NCBI GenBank assembly: GCA_045541355.1
Contig: JAZQIW010000109.1
Location: forward strand, 1-40,375
Direction: 5' to 3'
Source: UMGS1387 sp045541355
GTDB lineage: Bacteria > Bacillota > Clostridia > Oscillospirales > CAG-382
Length of the DNA: 40,375 nucleotides
The stretch's first letter is position 1, and every line of letters starts with the position of its first letter. Of the stretch, positions 34,401-40,375 are shown in pieces. The translations under genes and the position numbers were made by a program. The notes beneath the pieces were generated by a model, which saw nothing but the letters and a program-made list of their open reading frames with translations, did not search any database and was not told the DNA's origin.

Positions 34401-34971
34401 CAGAATACTCCATCTGCTCAACCTTGTCAATCTGATGGGATGTCCGAAATCCGTCAAAGAAATGCATAAAAGGAATTCTTGACTTTATTGCCGAAAGGTG
34501 GCAAACACCCGCAAGATCCATTATTTCCTGAACAGATGATGTAGACAGCATTGCAAAGCCTGTCTGTCTGCAGTTATACACGTCAGAGTGGTCACCGAAA
34601 ATCGAAAGTGCATGAGTTCCAACTGTTCTTGATGCAACATGAAGCACACCCGGAAGTCTTTCGCCGGAAATTCTGTGAAGAACGGGAATCATAAGCATAA
34701 GTCCCTGAGAGGATGTAAAGGATGAAGACAGTGCACCTGTTTCAAGTGACCCGTGAACGGCTGCAATAGCACCTGCCTCAGACTGCATTTCAACAAGGGA
34801 AACCGTCTGACCGAATATATTCTTTTTACCATTTGCAGACCAGGCATCTGTCTTTCCTGCCATGGGTGACGAGGGGGTAATTGGGTATATAGCCGCAACC
34901 TCAGTAAAAGCATACGATATATATGCCGCAGCCTCATTGCCGTCCATGGTTACAAGTTTTTTATCTGACAT
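31468..34971 (-). CDS. nifJ: Pyruvate:ferredoxin (flavodoxin) oxidoreductase, homodimeric type
   Basis: A single 1167-residue chain carrying all domains of the enzyme that converts pyruvate and CoA to acetyl-CoA and CO2 while reducing ferredoxin or flavodoxin; the reduced carrier can feed the hydrogenase. The N-terminal domain begins MDGNEAAAYISYAFTEVAAI with YPITPSSPM. The two-cluster ferredoxin domain has CIQCNKCSFVCP (about 688-700) and CTGCGSCVNNC (about 745-756). The thiamine-diphosphate domain has CAGCGETPYAKL and GGDGWAYDIGFGGLDHV (about 965), and the QSSKATP segment follows. The length matches the family and the motifs are intact. AAAGGA precedes the ATG. It has its own promoter, separate from the upstream two-gene operon. 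Confidence 0.97.
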   Translation of the reverse strand: MSDKKLVTMDGNEAAAYISYAFTEVAAIYPITPSSPMAGKTDAWSANGKKNIFGQTVSLVEMQSEAGAIAAVHGSLETGALSSSFTSSQGLMLMIPVLHRISGERLPGVLHVASRTVGTHALSIFGDHSDVYNCRQTGFAMLSTSSVQEIMDLAGVCHLSAIKSRIPFMHFFDGFRTSHQIDKVEQMEYSELEKLVDYDALNDYKRAALNPEHPDLRATVQNPDIFFQVREANNTDYSELPSIVEEYMSRISEITGREYHLFNYYGAKDAENVIVAMGSVSETVMETVDFLNRIGKKTGFIQVHLYRPFSAEHFLSALPETVKKIAVLDRTKEMGAVGEPLYTDVRSVLFGKDIQVIGGRYGLSSKDTTPSDILAVFENLEKEEPLNGFTVSINDDVTHLSLAPSVTINAENEDTVSCKFWGLGSDGTVGANHSTVKIINDHTDKYAQAYFEYDAKKSFGVTKSHLRFSSSPIRSTYYVKNADFIACHNQSYIYKYDIACELKEGGTFLLNCSFDVNELDSRLPVALKKALCQKKARFYIIDAAKIADDIGLHGRINMVLQAAFFSLSGVIDPEEAKGYMIDSAKKTYFAKGEDVVNKNVEAILRGASAYVKVDIPDTWAGLSEVFSQPDMSKPEVVTQILEPINNQKGDDLPVSVFNKYKDGRIELGLTAFEKRAISENIPVWNPDKCIQCNKCSFVCPHAVIRPYLLDENEVKNAPSDMKYVKAIGSKATGLYYTLSISGADCTGCGSCVNNCLAKEKAISMEHFSSVPTYDEVWEYTLKTSDKGELFDKYSLKGSQFKTPLLEFSAACAGCGETPYAKLLTQLFGDKVYWANATGCSQAWGSPMPGIPYTKNAKGKGPAWSNSLFENNAEFSLGMLIADRKQRELVRMNVEKLLETSDDENLRDAVSEWLATYDDIDKNEYASEKLIETLNKADCTPEVKSVLRDSDRLSKKCFWMFGGDGWAYDIGFGGLDHVIASGEDINVFVVDTEVYSNTGGQSSKATPLGAVAQFCASGKKSKKKDLGAMLMTYGNVYVAQVAMGADANQLIKALKEAQSYKGPSVVIAYTPCLSHGIKIGMDKVQEEMKRAVDSGYWILYRYNPDAEGKHLTVDSKEPICDLLEFFDGEVRYASLKRTFPENAKTLFEQSRVDAIDRYQRYKKMEEYM

Positions 34972-35012
34972 TTTAATTGTCCTTTCGTTTGACCGTGAAA
35001 ATATGATGTATT

Positions 35013-35041
35013 ATTATATCAAAAAATCGTTACAATTTCAA
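35013..35041 (-). promoter_or_regulatory. Sigma-A promoter of nifJ
   Basis: Minus strand: TTGAAA (35041-35036), 17-base spacer, TATAAT (35018-35013). Confidence 0.8.
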
Positions 35042-35059
35042 GAGTTTGTGTATGATTTC

Positions 35060-35081
35060 GGGCGGATTTTATTATCCGCCC
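35060..35081 (-). terminator. Hairpin after the TIM-barrel/acyl-CoA synthetase gene
   Basis: An 8-bp perfect GC-rich stem (35060-35067 with 35074-35081) lies ten bases after the stop codon. The T tract is poor, so it is a weak terminator or partial read-through point. Confidence 0.6.
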
Positions 35082-35090
35082 AAATATTTA

Positions 35091-37589
35091 TTATTTCTTA
35101 TTGAGACCTAATCTTTCTGCCGCTTCTTCTCTCATTTTATACTTAAGTATTTTACCCGCAGCATTCATGGGAAACTCCTTGACAAAGTCAATATATCTCG
35201 GAACCTTATGCTTTGCAAGGCTTGCAACAATAAAGTCCTTCATTTCCTTTTCGGTCATCTCTTCCCCATCACGCAGGATGATGCACGCCATTATTTCTTC
35301 TCCGTACTGCTCATCGGGTACACCTATTACCTGAACATCCTTAACTTTAGGATTTGTATAGATAAATTCTTCAATTTCCTTAGGATATATGTTTTCTCCG
35401 CCTCTGATAATCATATCCTTAAGACGGCCTGTAATGCGATAGTTACCGTTAGAGTCCCTGCAAGCAAGGTCGCCTGAATGAAGCCAGCCGTTCTCATCAA
35501 TAGCCGCTGCCGTAGCTTCGGGCATTTTATAATAGCCCTTCATTATGTTATAGCCTCTTGCAACAAATTCGCCGTTGACGCCGTCAGGTACTTCGAGCCC
35601 TGTTTCGGGATCTATAACCTTACACTCGACATTGGCAAAAGCAGATCCTACGGTCTCGGTTCTGACTGTAAGATCGTCATAATACGAGCTCATTGTACAG
35701 CCTGGGCTTGCTTCGGTCTGACCGTAAACAGAAACTATCTGCTTCATATTCATTCTACCCGTTGCAGCAAGCTTCATAAGGTCAGCAGGACAATTAGCAC
35801 CTGCCATGATACCAACCCTCATATGGCTGAAATCTGTCTTTTCAAAATCGGCGTGCTGCATCATTGCAATAAACATGGTAGGAACACCGTTAAATGCAGT
35901 GATATGCTCCTGATTAATACAGGCAAGAGAAGATTTAGGTGAAAAATACGGCATGGGACACATAGTAGCACCGTGTGTCATTGATGAAGTCATCGAAAGA
36001 ACCATGCCGAAGCAATGGAACATTGGAACCTGAATCATCATTCTGTCTGCGGTGGACAAATCCATATGGTCACCTATATATTTACCGTTATTTACTACAT
36101 TATAGTGAGTAAGCATAACGCCCTTAGGGAATCCTGTTGTGCCGGAAGTGTACTGCATATTACATACGTCATGAATGTCAACCTCAGCTGCCATTCTGTA
36201 TATTTTTTCAACCGGAACATCAGCCGCTCTCATCATTGCCTCATTCCATTCAAGACAGCCCGGCATCTTAAAGCCGACCGTAATGATGTTTCTAAGCAAA
36301 GGCAGTCTCTTACAGTGAAGCGGCTTTCCTGCAACAGTATTTTCAAGCTCGGGGCAAAGTCTTTTTATTGCATCTGCATAATTCGAGTCCTTAAACTCGT
36401 CAATCATAACAAGCGTATGTGTATCCGACTGCTTGAGAAGATACTCAATTTCGTGTATCTTATATGCTGTATTGACGGTAACAAGAACTGCTCCTATCTT
36501 AACCGTTGCCCAGAAAGTAAGGTACCACTGGGGGATATTGGTTGTCCAAATAGCAACATGACTTCCCGCTTTTACACCCATTGAAACGAGTGCCCTTGCA
36601 ACATCATCAACATCATCTCTGAATTCGGAATATGTTCTTGTATAATCAAGCGTAGTATATTTAAAGGCATACTGATCGGGAAATCTGTCAACCATCTCAT
36701 CAAGAACCTGAGAGAAAGTCTTTTCGATAACAATATCCTTCTTCCATACATACTTACCCGTACCCGCTTCATTATAGAAGCAAGGCTTCTGATTCTTATC
36801 AGGTGAGCCGAATGACTTAAGATATTCAGCAAACTGCGGGAATATAATATCAGGCTCGCCGATTTCTTCCATCCATGCAGGATCCCATTCCAGACTCATA
36901 AAACCATCATAGTTTACTGAACGAAGGGCATTCATTATCTGCTTAAAGGGAAGCTCTCCCTCACCCATGAGTGTATATTCCACTTCATCGCCGTTGTGAA
37001 GCGCATCCTTCATATGCACATGCTTAACCGATGCGCCAAGATTCTGTATAGATTTTTCAGCATTTTCACCTGCTATCATGCACGTGTGATAGACATCCCA
37101 CAAAGCACCAACGCAGTCACACGCAAAATGTCCGAGAAGTACCTTAAGGTTATCTGTATTTGCAAAAACACCCATTGTTTCAACAAGAAGTACTATTCCC
37201 TCTTCTTCGACCATGGGAATGAGCTTTTCCATATTTGAAATAGCCGTTTCCACAGAAACGTTTGAATCCTTGGCATATACTCTGATATAAGGAATCTTCA
37301 TGGTTTTTGCAATGCCGATGCAATATTCAAGCTCATTTTTCATAGCAGTTTCATCATCACTTGAAATATCACAGGACGAGTCCATACAAGAAAGTGAAAT
37401 GCCTGCTTCATAAAGCTTTTTATTTGTAGCAGAGCTATTATAAACGTCAAAAGCACCGCCCTTATCTGCAAAACCGGTATTTGCAAGGTCTGTAAGCTCA
37501 ATTCCGCAAAAACCGTATTCCTTTGCTGTACTTATATATTCGTCAAAATCACGGCAATTCCAGCCTTTGATTGAAAAAGATAATTTCAT
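35091..37589 (-). CDS. Fusion of a sugar-phosphate-isomerase-type TIM barrel with an acyl-CoA synthetase
   Basis: One 832-residue frame holds two enzymes. Residues 1 to about 262 are a xylose-isomerase-like TIM barrel (AP endonuclease 2 superfamily), with likely metal ligands Glu137 (LLVETMG), Asp165 and His168 (WDVYHTC), His190/His192 (KHVHMKD) and Glu234. Residues about 285-828 are a member of the AMP-binding (ANL) family: P-loop YTSGTTGFPKG at about 480-490, VYGQTEASPG, GWLHSGDLA, GRLKDMIIRGGENIYP, and the catalytic lysine in NAAGKILKYKM near the end. The length and motifs look like medium- or long-chain fatty-acyl-CoA ligases, but the acyl substrate is unknown. The ATG at 37589 follows a GAAAGG site, 28 bases after the LeuA-like gene, so the two form an operon under the T-box. 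No stop or frameshift separates the halves. Confidence 0.88.
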   Translation of the reverse strand: MKLSFSIKGWNCRDFDEYISTAKEYGFCGIELTDLANTGFADKGGAFDVYNSSATNKKLYEAGISLSCMDSSCDISSDDETAMKNELEYCIGIAKTMKIPYIRVYAKDSNVSVETAISNMEKLIPMVEEEGIVLLVETMGVFANTDNLKVLLGHFACDCVGALWDVYHTCMIAGENAEKSIQNLGASVKHVHMKDALHNGDEVEYTLMGEGELPFKQIMNALRSVNYDGFMSLEWDPAWMEEIGEPDIIFPQFAEYLKSFGSPDKNQKPCFYNEAGTGKYVWKKDIVIEKTFSQVLDEMVDRFPDQYAFKYTTLDYTRTYSEFRDDVDDVARALVSMGVKAGSHVAIWTTNIPQWYLTFWATVKIGAVLVTVNTAYKIHEIEYLLKQSDTHTLVMIDEFKDSNYADAIKRLCPELENTVAGKPLHCKRLPLLRNIITVGFKMPGCLEWNEAMMRAADVPVEKIYRMAAEVDIHDVCNMQYTSGTTGFPKGVMLTHYNVVNNGKYIGDHMDLSTADRMMIQVPMFHCFGMVLSMTSSMTHGATMCPMPYFSPKSSLACINQEHITAFNGVPTMFIAMMQHADFEKTDFSHMRVGIMAGANCPADLMKLAATGRMNMKQIVSVYGQTEASPGCTMSSYYDDLTVRTETVGSAFANVECKVIDPETGLEVPDGVNGEFVARGYNIMKGYYKMPEATAAAIDENGWLHSGDLACRDSNGNYRITGRLKDMIIRGGENIYPKEIEEFIYTNPKVKDVQVIGVPDEQYGEEIMACIILRDGEEMTEKEMKDFIVASLAKHKVPRYIDFVKEFPMNAAGKILKYKMREEAAERLGLNKK

Positions 37590-37617
37590 TTAAACCAATC
37601 CTTTCGGTTCCTAACAA

Positions 37618-39021
37618 TTACACGTTTTGCTCAAAAACAATCTTATTAACAGCACTTATATATGCTCTGATGCTTGCACCAATAATGTCTGTTGAAAGAC
37701 CGGTGCCTGAATACACCTTTCCGTCAGCCTTAAGCTTTACAATGGCATTACCAATAGCTTCTCTTCCTTCGGTTACAGACTGTATTCTGAAATCATCAAG
37801 CTCATAGTGATGACCGAGTATCTGTTCAATGGCAAGAAAAGCAGCATCAATTGGACCATCACCAATACATACGCCCGCAAGCTGTTTATCATCCTTTTCA
37901 AGAAGAATGTTTGCCGTAGAGCTTATAACATTTCCGCTATTGATAACATAAGAAACAAGCTTATATGTTGCAGGAACCTGCATTGCACTGCTTGCAACAA
38001 TTGCATCAAGTTCTCGAAGGCTTATACTCTTCTTTACGGCTGCTCTTTTAAATTCCTCATATACTCTCTGCATATCCTCCTCGGAAAGATCATATCCAAG
38101 AGAAACAACCGTGTCGGAAACCGTATTGATATCTGTAAATTCATTGAGAGTGTATGCCTCATCACCATCAGCTGATGCAGAATCCTTGACAGCACTGCTT
38201 GCCTTACCTTCGCAAATCCAGGCAATCTGCTTTGAAACACGCTGGAATTCTGTAAGACTTACATCAACACCGACACCGATTGAATCACCTCTTGCTCTGA
38301 TAATTTTAAGAACAGAGTCGAGCGAGGGCACATCACTCTTGCAGGTAGCCACCTTTATTTCGTCTACTCCGATCTTTGCAGCAGCAAGTACTGTTGAAAC
38401 AGCCATACCAAGTCCGTTTGAAGCATTAACAGCAAGCTTTACCGAAGAAAGCTCCGGAACATTATTTTTAAGTGAAGAAATAAAATCAACAAACTCATCT
38501 GTTGTTGTTTCTCCCGCTGTATCGCAAAGAGTAACGGTTGTCGCGCCTGCTTCAATGGCAGCTTTTACTGCCTTTGCAAGAAAATCAGGTTCACTTCTTG
38601 TTGCATCACCTGCAACAAAATCAACTTGAGAGCAAAGGCTTTTTGCCTTAGAAACAACATCGCTTATCATCTCAAGAACCATAGAAGGCTTCTTATGACA
38701 AATATATTCCATCTGAACGGTTGACATAGGAACATTTACCTGAAGTCTCGGTTTCTTGGCATTCTTTATAATCTCATATGCCTGAGTTACACCGTTTTCC
38801 GTAAGAGCAACAGGAAGAGATATTACACTATTCTTTACACAAGAACAAATTGTCCTGATTAGTACATCATCAACCTTAGAGCCAGAGGCAGGTGCAAGCT
38901 CAATAACAGAAACCTTAAGCCTGTCAAGCAGCTTCGCAATCTCAATCTTTTCTTTAAAGCTAAGGTCATATGTACCCGAAGCCTGTTTTAAGGTCATGTC
39001 GGAAATAATCAGATTTTTCAT
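37618..39021 (-). CDS. LeuA-like protein (isopropylmalate-synthase family) with degenerate active site
   Basis: A 467-residue protein whose fold is clearly that of the 2-isopropylmalate/citramalate synthases: a TIM-barrel domain (1 to about 270), a linker, and a C-terminal LeuA allosteric domain (about 345-460; GTGLSTDIIGASIRAYISAVN). The residues needed for catalysis are absent. The usual TLRDGEQ reads TLKQASG (Lys12, Gln13), the metal-binding HxHND reads NASNG (Asn199, Ser201), and the usual NGIGERAGN reads TCKSDVPSLD. It is therefore probably not an active synthase, but could be a regulator, a leucine-binding partner, or an enzyme with another reaction. I start at the ATG at 39021 behind AAAGGAAG. 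A T-box leader lies upstream. Confidence 0.8.
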   Translation of the reverse strand: MKNLIISDMTLKQASGTYDLSFKEKIEIAKLLDRLKVSVIELAPASGSKVDDVLIRTICSCVKNSVISLPVALTENGVTQAYEIIKNAKKPRLQVNVPMSTVQMEYICHKKPSMVLEMISDVVSKAKSLCSQVDFVAGDATRSEPDFLAKAVKAAIEAGATTVTLCDTAGETTTDEFVDFISSLKNNVPELSSVKLAVNASNGLGMAVSTVLAAAKIGVDEIKVATCKSDVPSLDSVLKIIRARGDSIGVGVDVSLTEFQRVSKQIAWICEGKASSAVKDSASADGDEAYTLNEFTDINTVSDTVVSLGYDLSEEDMQRVYEEFKRAAVKKSISLRELDAIVASSAMQVPATYKLVSYVINSGNVISSTANILLEKDDKQLAGVCIGDGPIDAAFLAIEQILGHHYELDDFRIQSVTEGREAIGNAIVKLKADGKVYSGTGLSTDIIGASIRAYISAVNKIVFEQNV

Positions 39022-39058
39022 AAACATCTTCCTTTCAAAAAAAAATAAAAAATAGAAC

Positions 39059-39319
39059 AAAAAAAGTCCCTGAGACTTATCTCAGGGACAAATAAAATCT
39101 GCGGTACCACCCTATTTGCTGCAATAAAGCAGCCTCTCATCGGATTCAATCAAATCCTGCCCATATAACGGTGGGAACCGTAGCCGCTTAATAGAAACCG
39201 TTCAGCAGCTCTGCTTTGGAACGAGACTGTGCAAAACCTTCCTGTATCGGCTCACACCAAACGCCGACTCTCTGTAACATTTCGGAACACACATAATTCC
39301 TTCATCGCATTTTGAAGAT
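39059..39319 (-). promoter_or_regulatory. T-box riboswitch leader (amino-acid responsive, probably leucine)
   Basis: Minus strand. The hallmark T-box sequence AGGGTGGTACCGCA is at 39113-39100. It is followed by a terminator with a 10-bp perfect stem (39089-39080 with 39075-39066) and T run (39065-39059). Stem I is recognised by AGAGAG and GTTTGGTGTGA with the GTCGGC/GCCGAT stem around 39250-39275. The codon read by the tRNA cannot be fixed with certainty by eye; a CTC (Leu) lies where the specifier is expected, which fits a LeuA-family gene. Uncharged tRNA should favour the antiterminator and read-through. Confidence 0.92.
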
Positions 39320-39325
39320 GTGGGT

Positions 39326-39354
39326 ATTATAACACAAAGGTTTTATGTTGTCAA
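39326..39354 (-). promoter_or_regulatory. Consensus sigma-A promoter of the T-box operon
   Basis: Minus strand: TTGACA (39354-39349), 17-base spacer, TATAAT (39331-39326), a full consensus match. Confidence 0.92.
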
Positions 39355-39422
39355 GAGTTTTTTATAATTTTCTTCCAACTGTCTTTTTTTGTATAATACC
39401 AAAGCTTAGTTTATTTATACCT

Positions 39423-39541
39423 TTTTACTATTCACTATTACTTATTACCTCAAAATCCCAGAGTTTTAAGTGAAAAGTCAAAGGCTGTTTTTGTGCGTCT
39501 CACTGGGCATAGCCACGCTCGTCGGTCTCATAACCCGAATA
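39423..39541. repeat. Possible interspersed intergenic repeat with a tRNA-Met-like segment
   Basis: The 39.36-39.83 kb stretch has no gene. Part of it (39423-39541) looks like the kind of short intergenic repeat I associate from memory with gut Clostridia, though I cannot confirm copies from one window. Bases 39515-39537 resemble an initiator tRNA-Met anticodon arm (loop CTCATAA with CCCGA), but the last stem pair is mismatched and no acceptor or T arm is present. Confidence 0.3.
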
Positions 39542-39566
39542 TAATGCTATTTTTTCTTTCTTAATC

Positions 39567-39603
39567 AAAACGAAAAAAGCACCCGATTGGGTGCTTTCGT
39601 TTT
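39567..39603. terminator. Orphan terminator-like hairpin
   Basis: The arm 39567-39584 pairs with 39589-39603 (a few A bulged on the left) around a short loop. It has A runs on one side and T on the other, so could act in both directions, but no gene ends near it. Confidence 0.5.
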
Positions 39604-39653
39604 GGCAAAGACGGTCAATTTTGATACAATTAAATAAGCGGTGCAAAATTCAA

Positions 39654-39680
39654 AAGATAATTTCACAGTGAAATTATCTT
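39654..39680. repeat. Perfect 13-bp inverted repeat (single-base centre)
   Basis: AAGATAATTTCAC (39654-39666), A, then its exact complement (39668-39680). Such near-perfect dyads are typical of operator sites or of hairpins. It lies 155 bases upstream of the promoter of the XRE gene. Confidence 0.6.
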
Positions 39681-39834
39681 ATTTGCATTTTAATAGTCGT
39701 TAAATTTTTGCCATCACTAAGAAGTCATCATTATACAGTCGAATAAGCCAGTTGGACATGAACTTTAAGAATGCACGAAGTATCCTCACGTTTATTCATT
39801 CAAACTCCGTTTGATTTTATCAATTCTGCCTCCG

Positions 39835-39863
39835 TTGAAATCAACTGAAGTTTGTGATACAAT
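39835..39863 (+). promoter_or_regulatory. Promoter of the right-edge XRE gene
   Basis: TTGAAA (39835-39840), 17-base spacer, TACAAT (39858-39863). Confidence 0.7.
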
Positions 39864-39907
39864 AAAGACAATGAAAGTGGCTTTCAAAATTTTAAGGAGT
39901 GATAGTT

Positions 39908-40375
39908 TTGAGTATTGAAACTATTGGCAAGCAGATTGCAGTATTAAGAAAAGAAAAAGGAATTAAGCAAGAACAGCTTGCCACATACGTTGGTGTAAGC
40001 ACACAGGCTGTATCTAAATGGGAAAACGGCGGCGTTCCGGATACCGAACTTCTTCCTAAAATTGCTGATTTCTTTTCTGTTTCAATCGATTCATTGTTTG
40101 GCAGAAGTATAACTGAATATGGGGATCTAAGAACTGCCATTTCGCTGAATGTTGTCAATTTACCGAGAGAAGAAAGATTAAACAGAGTCTTCAGCCTCTG
40201 CTGGGATATGGAAAGGTCACTTTTTGGAAGGATGCCTGAGGACGGAACTTTTGAAGATTATGAAAATGCAATAGGCGAGAATGAGCAGAGATATTCAAGA
40301 CATTTGTCTAATTTTGGAATAACTTTAATGGGAATAGCAAACAAATTAAAGTATTTCTGCATTATTCCTGAAATG
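39908..40375 (+). CDS. XRE-family regulator, N-terminal part (runs off the right edge)
   Basis: An open frame of 156 codons leaves the window at its end. It starts with TTG at 39908, eight bases behind AAGGAG. Residues 5-62 are a Cro/CI-type helix-turn-helix (IGKQIAVLRKEKGIKQEQLA, then VSTQAVSKWENGGVPDTELLPKIADFF). The rest (to residue 156) is a helical region of the sort seen in XRE regulators with large C-terminal sensor domains. Ligand and targets are not visible. Confidence 0.85.
   Translation, partial: MSIETIGKQIAVLRKEKGIKQEQLATYVGVSTQAVSKWENGGVPDTELLPKIADFFSVSIDSLFGRSITEYGDLRTAISLNVVNLPREERLNRVFSLCWDMERSLFGRMPEDGTFEDYENAIGENEQRYSRHLSNFGITLMGIANKLKYFCIIPEM

Noticed and set aside
39515..39537. 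A functional tRNA-Met gene
   Set aside because: Only the anticodon arm is present; acceptor and T arms are missing and one stem pair is broken.

Overview
The window looks like chromosome from a low-to-moderate-GC, strictly anaerobic, spore-forming member of the Clostridia, probably a gut or rumen Oscillospirales/Eubacteriales-type organism. The evidence is dipicolinate synthase genes (dpaA/dpaB), [FeFe]-hydrogenase maturation genes (hydE/hydG), a homodimeric pyruvate:ferredoxin oxidoreductase, a MutL of the endonuclease type, a T-box leader, strong AGGAGG ribosome sites and frequent TTG/GTG starts. Vegetative promoters of the TTGACA-N17-TATAAT type can be read in front of many genes. No phage, transposase or CRISPR array is visible.

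Layout. 1-2.3 kb: the start of an SLH-domain surface protein, a small zinc-ribbon protein, and an XRE regulator followed by a membrane-anchored LuxR-type regulator. 2.6-5.3 kb: tRNA-Arg(ACG), an SGNH esterase and the dpaAB pair (all minus strand). 5.4-11.1 kb: a tight plus-strand operon phoH, ybeY-era (one fused gene), recO, mutS2. 11.1-14.1 kb: a promoter, a structured leader with an apparent antiterminator/terminator switch, then a TM1266-family regulator, hydE and hydG. 14.1-21.3 kb: secreted and surface proteins (a leucine-rich-repeat protein with a stalk domain; a 1421-residue modular SGNH protein) with an AraC regulator between them. 21.4-24.6 kb: mutL-tgt. 24.9-30.6 kb: a WYL regulator, two paralogous small Mor-like DNA-binding proteins, a lipoprotein, malQ and a PH/SHOCT-domain protein. 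30.6-31.4 kb: a gene-free stretch that has its own promoter and terminator and appears to encode a roughly 640-nt structured RNA. Its 5' part has four tandem hairpin units at 53-55-nt intervals, each carrying the same core motif ending in an AUG. 31.5-39.4 kb, minus strand: a T-box leader, a LeuA-like protein that has lost its catalytic residues, a fusion of a sugar-isomerase-type TIM barrel with an acyl-CoA synthetase, then nifJ under its own promoter. 39.4-40.4 kb: intergenic repeats and the start of another XRE regulator.

The items I consider most likely to be undescribed are: (1) the 30.8-31.4 kb RNA with its tandem AUG hairpins; (2) the T-box-controlled operon of a catalytically degenerate isopropylmalate-synthase paralogue with a TIM-barrel/acyl-CoA-synthetase fusion; (3) the switch-like leader of the hydrogenase-maturation operon; and (4) the in-frame YbeY-Era fusion. 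All functional statements are from reading the sequence; no database search was possible.
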